Below are positions 48,201-64,000 of a stretch of DNA of 64,000 nt, piece by piece (position 1 is the stretch's first letter; each line of letters opens with the position of its first letter). The position numbers and the translations under genes were made by a program. The notes beneath the pieces were generated by a model. It had not been told where the DNA came from and made no database searches. It worked only from the letters and a program-made list of their open reading frames with translations. The DNA comes from Anarhynchus alexandrinus (lineage: Eukaryota > Chordata > Aves > Charadriiformes > Charadriidae): NCBI GenBank assembly GCA_008711295.1, contig VUYV01000016.1, positions 3,872,383 through 3,936,382 of the forward strand, read 5' to 3'.

Positions 48201-48315
48201 AAAGAAGTCCTAAGTGACTTGTCTAAGGCCGTGCAGGTAGTCTGTGTCAGAGGAGGGAATTAACCACAGCCCAAAACTAGTGCTTTTCTTACTGAGCTGT
48301 CTTTTGTGCTGCCAG
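48201..48315 (-). mobile_element. MIR SINE relic (minus orientation)
   Basis: TAAGTGACTTGTCTAAGGCC, GTGCAGGTAGT, GTCAGAGGAGGGAATTAACC and TAGTGCTTTTCTTACTGAGCTG follow the reverse complement of MIR in order (taagtaacttgcccaaggtc, cacagctagt, cagagccgggattcgaacc, gtgctcttaaccactatgct). The MIR word cagagagg would sit exactly where the AGAGG microsatellite is. Confidence 0.7.
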
Positions 48316-51300
48316 GCACCATAATGATCATTCCTCATCCAAAAATATATTACAGTGTAAGGGGGTGACTGAAGCCCCACGTAGTATGAAATATCTCAGA
48401 CTTACTCCAAACCTTAATAGCTACTTGCTGTTCCATGAATGGTGCCAGGTCTTGCCCAGATGGCAATCTGTTGCTGCCATCCCAGGTTTAAAGTAGGGAC
48501 CAGCAAATTAGTATAATTTGGTTGCCTGCGTCCTTTTTGTCCTCTGGAACCGGGCAAGAGCTGAGTAGCCTCAGGGCTTCCTGGTCACCAGAGCTGCTAG
48601 ATTCCCAGCATATGGCAGGGAGGAATGGGACTGCTGGATCCCGATCCTAGATTTAATCTTACTCCCTGGCTCTAAACCGCCTCCGCTTGCACGTACCTGT
48701 CCAGAAGTCCTGATGCCTCGTGCCTCCGCTCTGCGTGACTCTGATTGCCTGGCCTTGATTTTATACACTTCGGTGACTCAGCCGAGAGCGTGAAATGCCT
48801 CTTTTCTGTTCCCAGCTTTCCCTGCTCGCGGCTCTGCCCACAAGCGCAGGCGAGGTTTGTTCCAGGCTCGCTCCCCCGCATCCAGCTTTCCCCTGCCTGG
48901 AGAGGGGGTGGCTCCAGGCAGCTTTCCCGCTCCCTTGGCCCTAGCAGGAGGTGGGTGGGAGGGCTCTTATTTCCCAACACTCAGGCAGGGCTGCTCTGTC
49001 TGTCTTTGTCTAGCAGAGGGGGGTAAAGGGAAAAGATCAGTGTCTCTAGTCCCAATTCTCACGTCTTCCACTGACAGGGGGGGGAAGGGAGAGGAGTTAT
49101 TGTGTTTCTTTGCTGACAGGTCAGGATGATGTAAAGCTAAGGTCTGTCTGCTGACACGGGCTGTGGTCGTTCTCTAGGCGCCAATAAAAGGCTTCAAGTG
49201 TTTATATGTCTCTCTAAGACTCTTGCACTTGGGAGTAAGTAAGTCCTGGAAATGTTCACGCAGTACAAATGACTTTTCTAAGGAGATCCTTGGGAGATGT
49301 CAAAAACAAAGCTCTCACCTGCCACTTCTGCAGAGAGGAATTCTCTCTGCCGATGGAGAGGGCCTGTGGCATCTCATGCTGTGTGTGACGGACTTGGGAG
49401 GCCTCTCCTGGTCCCACTGTGTGTGGGTTGTGTTCTCTCTTCTGCATCTGCCGTACCACGTTGCTTGGGAGAATTCCCTTCCTGATCCTTCTGTCATCCT
49501 TAGCTGGATAAGTAAGACTGACAATGTAAAACATCTCCCACCAAGGGACCTGCCCTGAGCTGGGTTTCTCAGCATTCCCACCATTCAAATAATAATTAGG
49601 TTGGTCAAGGGCTGAGTGTAAAGCCAGGAACTGGAAAGGGATTAATTGATAGAGATTGTTCCAAAGTAAAAGCAAAGGGATAGTTGTTCAGTTGCTACTA
49701 TAAGACAATGATTAAAATTTCCAGGGAGAACAGTAGTCAGCACTTTTTGTTTGTCAGGACAACAAAACAGATCCATGACGTGAAGGCAACACAGACCTGT
49801 ATTCTTTGGTGCCAAAGTGCAGATAAAGCTCTTGCTTTCCCAAAAACCTTGAGTCTGCATGTACACACACCTTATCTATTGACCATGTCGTTCATTATCT
49901 GCGTGGGGAGAGAGCCTTGAAAAACACCAGAACATCCACAGAACAAGATACTGTCTTTTAGTAGGATTCTCTGGAGCCATTGCGGTTCCCTTGGAGGCTG
50001 GGTGAGATGTACACGTTGTTCCCGTGTGGAATGGCTTGAAGGCAAGACAAATAGTTTCCTAAATGAGGGGCTAATCTCCCAGATTAACCCTGGTGGAGCA
50101 GCTCGCAGGCCTGCTCGTAGGGCAGTGTGCAGGCTGGGCACGTGCGCACTAACAGGTACCTTCAGAGATCTGCATTCTGCTAGGTTCAAAGGGCAAATTG
50201 GAGCAGGTTAAAAAAATCTGAAGAATTTGGTATAATAAGAGGAAAATCCAGCCTCTGCCAGGCCAATGGAAACCCTGCCTTGCCTCTGGTTTTGCAGACC
50301 TGCTGGCTGCAAAGTTCCTCTTTGAGAAGCCAGGAAGCAAGGAGGTGGCCTCGCTTTGCCTTGAGCTATTAAGTACCCGTGTTGTGCTTGCTGCTGTTTG
50401 CTCGGTATTTACAGACAGTGCATTTTCATTGGTTATTTTATTGTTTTTAATCTCTTTAAAAACTAATCCATGAAACCTGGTGAGCCAAATGCTGCCTTAC
50501 TTCTAATGTGTTCAACCTTACTGACTTAATTTTGGAGACTGAGACAAGCAGCCTTGTGAGACTGGAAAAGCAGGCCAGCAAGTGGGCCAGTCATTTCAGT
50601 GAAAGTGGAAGCAAGTGGAGTCTTTGCCCAGAGGCGCTTGATTTCTGACTGTTACAGAGGACTTCTTGCAAGAAGCAGAACACCCTTGGAAAACGAGCTT
50701 TTGTTATTTTTATTTTCCATGTTTGTTTCTGCTTTTTGGATGCCTAGTTTTTGAGGCAGGCATTGTATTTTCCCAGCTCTTTGCCTAGCTGCAAACTCTA
50801 ATCATCTGGAATATTACTGCGATGGTACTACGTCTCAAACAGCTGCCCAGGTATCGGTGGAGGTTTCCCAGGGCAGACAGCAGCCCTTTCTCACCAGTTT
50901 CTTTGAAATCATCTGGTAGCGCCAGGCAGAGATTTCCCCTTTGTGAGTCACTTTGGCCTGTTCTCACATCGCTGTGTTTCTTCACGTTATTCTTCTCCTT
51001 TTTTCTACTTTTCTAAGAGTTTCAGTGGCAACCTGGGGGGACGTTTAGTAAAGGCAGGCATTTTTGTCAGCCTTTTTGTGTGGATGATGCACCAAGAGCT
51101 AAACCAGTCGCCCCCTCCCCGGGGCTGATTCAGTGCTGCACAAAACCCCTTTGCCTGCAGGAATGCTAGGGATGAGCCCTGCATTCCTTAGTGACACCAA
51201 GATAAGCAGAGTACAGGGAGAACAGGAGAAGGCGAGGATGGTACCAGGCTGTAAAGTCTAAGAGATGAATGTTTCTCACTGGCTCTGATCCAAGTGATGG

Positions 51301-52288
51301 TTAAGAATGAAACTATCCTGAAAAAATCTGGAGAATGGCTTTTAAGGCCAACAAAAGAAAAGTATTTTGCAGGTCAGTCCACAGAGCAAGCACAAGCAAG
51401 ACATTTACCTACAGACAACAGGGGAGCAAGATTATTTAGCCTGAGGTTTTAGAAAACTACCGTGTGTGTGTTGTCCACTGCAGTAACACATGCTGAAGGC
51501 AATGGTGAAATCCCCTATGGAATTTGTTGAGAGTAAGAACAGACTGCAGCTATCTGACATTGGTAGTGTTTTACCCTGACCTGACTTTGTTTTAATTAAG
51601 CATGATGGACAGAATAGGGTTGCAGCTGAGCCGAGGTATTAGTTTCCTAAAGCTTTTTGTTTTCATCTAAAAACATTCCTGTCCAAGATTTTCTCTCTGC
51701 GTTGTGAAATTTCAGGGCAGACGCCCCTGTCCTGCTTCCACTCTCTGTGTAAAACATCTCACACATCTGGCATCGTGCGATTAATAACTTGGTTGCTATA
51801 GACCACTGAGCCTATGGTCTTTAACCCTGTGTATAAATCAGGTGGTACAAACAGGCGAAAGCCAAGTCTAATCAAGTTACTGTATGACTAAGGCAGGGTG
51901 TGGTACGCCGTGCGTGCGCATTAAGGGGAATGTCTGGAGTCTGGCTGGGACATGCCTCGGATAAAAGCAGATTCCTTTCCTAAGTATTCGTTACCTGTCA
52001 TGGAAAAGCCTTGCAAGGTGAGTGGAGCAAGGAGAGGAAGATAGCTGATGATCTAAAGAAACGTGGAGAGAGGACAGCAGCAAGGGATCATTCCCTTAAA
52101 GCTAAACCGACAAAGGCTGGGGCTTACAGCCAGCTGGGATGAGCTGGCAGAACTCCTCGCAGAGCAGCGGGAAGCCTTTACTCGAAAGGCAGTGACACAT
52201 GGAGTGAGATTGAGGGAGGGGCAGGAAAGAAAACGGAAATATTTGATAGTTTCTCTGAAATCCCAGCCCAGACAACTTGGACTGCAAG

Positions 52289-52357
52289 GAGGCGTGTTAG
52301 CTCAGCAGTAAAACGTGCTGCACACTCTGCTAATGAGAACTACATTCAAAGTTCCTG
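52289..52357 (+). ncRNA. tRNA-like sequence, probably a tRNA pseudogene or SINE head
   Basis: GGCGTGTTAGCTCAGCAGTAAA resembles a tRNA 5' half with an A box (TAGCTCAGCAGTAAAACGTGCTG), and ATTCAAAGTTCC is a weak B box about 35 bp further. The acceptor and T stems do not pair well, so it is not a working tRNA gene. A decayed tRNA-derived SINE is the likeliest reading. Confidence 0.35.
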
Positions 52358-53725
52358 TATCTTTGCATTCATATGGTCAGATCATTCAGATGACAGGTGG
52401 GAACTACAGGGCTTCCGTGCAACAGTCGTGTGACAAGCTCTGCTCCGAGAGTGGCAAGCTGTGCTTCCCAATGAACAATTTATGGGAGCCTGTCATTGCC
52501 AAATGAGGGGCTCTAACACAGGCACGGTCACAGTCCTGACTGCGGCTCAGAAGCCAAAGTGGAGGCTGAGTCTGGAAGAGGGCTGCCTGTGGAAGAAGTG
52601 CTGGCACAAAGATGTGCATTCAGTTCTCCCATAGCACCCTTGGGCAGGTTTTAAATATTGCAATTGTTTGGACTTGGACTACCCATTATTGGTGGTTCTC
52701 ACACTGAGTAAAATACTTGGCCTGTGTCAAGCAAGTGAGAATTGGGCAAGTCCTCTACTGAAGGAAAACTGGATGGTCCCTCAGCCCCCGCGTAAAAAGT
52801 GCTGAGGAGAGGGAAGTACAGAGGGCTGGGAAGCAGGCTGTACCAGCTCTTTTTTTTTCAAAAAGTAAAGCTATAGTTTGTTTAAACTGGCACAAAATGG
52901 GAGTGATTCCACTGCAGCCTACTGACAGACACTGGAGAAAAGCAGAGGACGTGACAGAAAAATCAGGGCTATCCAGTCCCAGTGACAGTTAGGAATTATA
53001 CAGTGATTTCTGCAACATCTCTTGGTGATATGGCAACACCTGTCCATTGTATTTCTTTAGGTATGTGAAACCATTTTTCGTTTGTCCAGCAGTTTCACAA
53101 ATCGTCCTTGCTTCATTCTGTCCTTGCTTTACTGATCACTATGCATTGCAGGGCAGAACCACATTTCTTTCAACTCGGTGGATATGTGTGGCTCCTCACA
53201 GCAGGCAGAGCTGGCTGCTACAGATCTGGTTCCTCAGGCACAGTATCACCGAGTAGTTTCTTTGTATTCTGCATTACACACATGATTAAGATAATTTCTA
53301 CAGGCATTTCAGCTCCTTACTCAACTCATGAACAAGTTTAGATTTAGATGTCATAGTGAAACAGTCACAGGGACAGAAAATAGAAAGGCCTCCACTCAGA
53401 GGCCTTTTTAACAAGCAAATAATTTTAAATAGTACATAAAGCATTTTTTTCAATCTGGAAATTAACAAAGTTCCTCAAAAGATCAGCGTCTTGAATCCAG
53501 TTTTGCCAAGATTAATGCTTTGTTTTAGGCGTCTGGTAGCTGCTCTGGCTTTTAAGGGAACTACTTAAGTGGATGAAGGTAGATGCGGGTGCTACATTTT
53601 TGAACAATTGTGTAATCCCTACTTGGGGTGCGATAGCTCAATCTGCAGGACTTTGGAACACTGATGGAATGTTTTCTGTTCCCAGTGCAAGTGCTAGTCA
53701 AGTAATGTAGCTTTAAAATATGTAT

Positions 53726-54104
53726 TTATTCAGCTTTAGTTCTCTTAAATGCTGGACTTTCTAACAATGGCCAGTTTAACAGTGGGAGTTGCACGGATGT
53801 ACAAGAGAAGAAAATTTGCTGTACAGTATCCTCAAATTACTTGTTCTGGATGCTTGAACAGATTGTTGCAATTAAAAATACCAGATTCAAAAATGCCCAG
53901 TGGCTAGACACTGTTTATTTAAAAACTTGTAGCTGTACAAAAGGAAAACAACGACAACTTAATTTTCCTAGTGTTGATGATGGGAGTTGCCATACTGCAT
54001 CCAGTGACCCTGGCTTCAATATTTAACAAAAACTGTAAATAGTCCAGTCATATTACAAGATGTATTGACATGTACAAGATGTATTGACACGTACAAGATT
54101 TATT
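53726..54104 (-). terminator. FERMT1: Candidate FERMT1 polyadenylation signals
   Basis: AATAAA on the minus strand occurs at 54099-54104, 53914-53919 and 53726-53731, that is 95 to 470 nt past the stop. Which is used cannot be told from sequence. The human 3' UTR is long, so more distal sites are possible. Confidence 0.4.
54056..54104. repeat. 19-bp tandem repeat in FERMT1 3' UTR
   Basis: CAAGATGTATTGACATGTA (54056 on) repeats with one change and then again in part (CAAGATTTATT). The third, diverged copy creates the nearest AATAAA on the FERMT1 strand. Confidence 0.9.
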
Positions 54105-54198
54105 AGTCAGCAATTAACAATCAGAGATATGTTTGTTTCATCTCTGGTCTTCTTAGCTGGGGGGAGAAGCAGGCAGAGGGAAGAGAGTTTACCTCACC

Positions 54199-63757
<9,559 letters not shown>

Positions 63758-64000
63758 CTAAAATAAAACACCAATATCAAATAGTCAGTATACCAATTAG
63801 CAACACAGAATCACAGCATATGAAAATATGCCATTTGGTCTTCTGGGTCTTGGACAACTGCGTAAAGTTCTGCAGCGCAGAACCATGGGTTTTTTCACAA
63901 AGAAATAGGTATGTCCAATATGATCTTCAGTGCAATTACTGATAACAGTTTCCTATTTTAATTGCCAGTGTCTGTATTCCTTCACTGTGTAATTGTCCCT

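Larger units (their letters stand above)
47345..54198. other. Intergenic DNA between LRRN4 and FERMT1
   Basis: About 6.85 kb that must include the LRRN4 promoter and the FERMT1 3' UTR. There is no CpG island at the LRRN4 5' end. It contains a pentanucleotide microsatellite with a MIR relic (48149-48315), a tRNA-like stretch (52289-52357) and minus-strand AATAAA signals for FERMT1. Open frames at 47566-50340 and 52063-52506 show no family or splice context. Confidence 0.5.

Noticed and set aside
53624..53700. Second tRNA-like stretch
   Set aside because: Only an A-box-like start is present, and the B box and stems are not convincing.

Overview
This is a 64 kb piece of vertebrate nuclear DNA, almost certainly from a bird. 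The genes are split into short exons with GT-AG introns. There is a CR1 LINE ending in the ATTCTATGA-type 3' tail typical of avian CR1. A 41-bp remnant begins like a common avian retroviral LTR, and several worn MIR and older CR1 relics are present. Intron size is modest, and the only CpG islands lie over the FAM161A and CCT4 starts. There are no operons, CRISPR arrays or prokaryotic features.

Layout. At 1-2.7 kb two short plus-strand exons probably end a coiled-coil gene that I cannot name. From 2.7 to 10.6 kb there is gene-free AT-rich DNA with degenerate repeats. From 10.65 to 20.76 kb FAM161A (ciliary/centrosomal protein) lies on the minus strand with 7 coding exons, 813 codons by my splice model, and a CR1 in one intron. 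From 22.66 to 29.8 kb CCT4 (TRiC/CCT subunit delta) lies on the minus strand with 14 coding exons, 536 aa, a CpG-island promoter and a perfect heat shock element just upstream of the ATG. From 30.4 to 41 kb there is a gene-free block with MIR and ERV-like remnants. From 41.03 to 47.34 kb LRRN4 (LRR/FN3 transmembrane protein) lies on the minus strand with 4 coding exons, 786 aa. From 54.2 to beyond 64 kb FERMT1 (kindlin-1) lies on the minus strand; only its last 8 coding exons (358 aa) are inside the window.

The gene order joins two blocks that are separate in human: FAM161A-CCT4 (human 2p15, next to XPO1 and COMMD1) and LRRN4-FERMT1 (human 20p12, next to CRLS1). The junction lies in the 30.4-41 kb gap, where neither COMMD1 nor CRLS1 exons could be recognised. 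All splice models were assembled by eye from reading frame, splice dinucleotides, phase and remembered family similarity. They join in frame throughout, but no alignment was run.

I found no clearly new biological system. The most interesting items are the synteny junction, the heat shock element of CCT4, the 41-bp inverted-repeat element with its 5-bp target duplication, a microsatellite that seems to have grown from a MIR, and the unassigned coiled-coil terminus.
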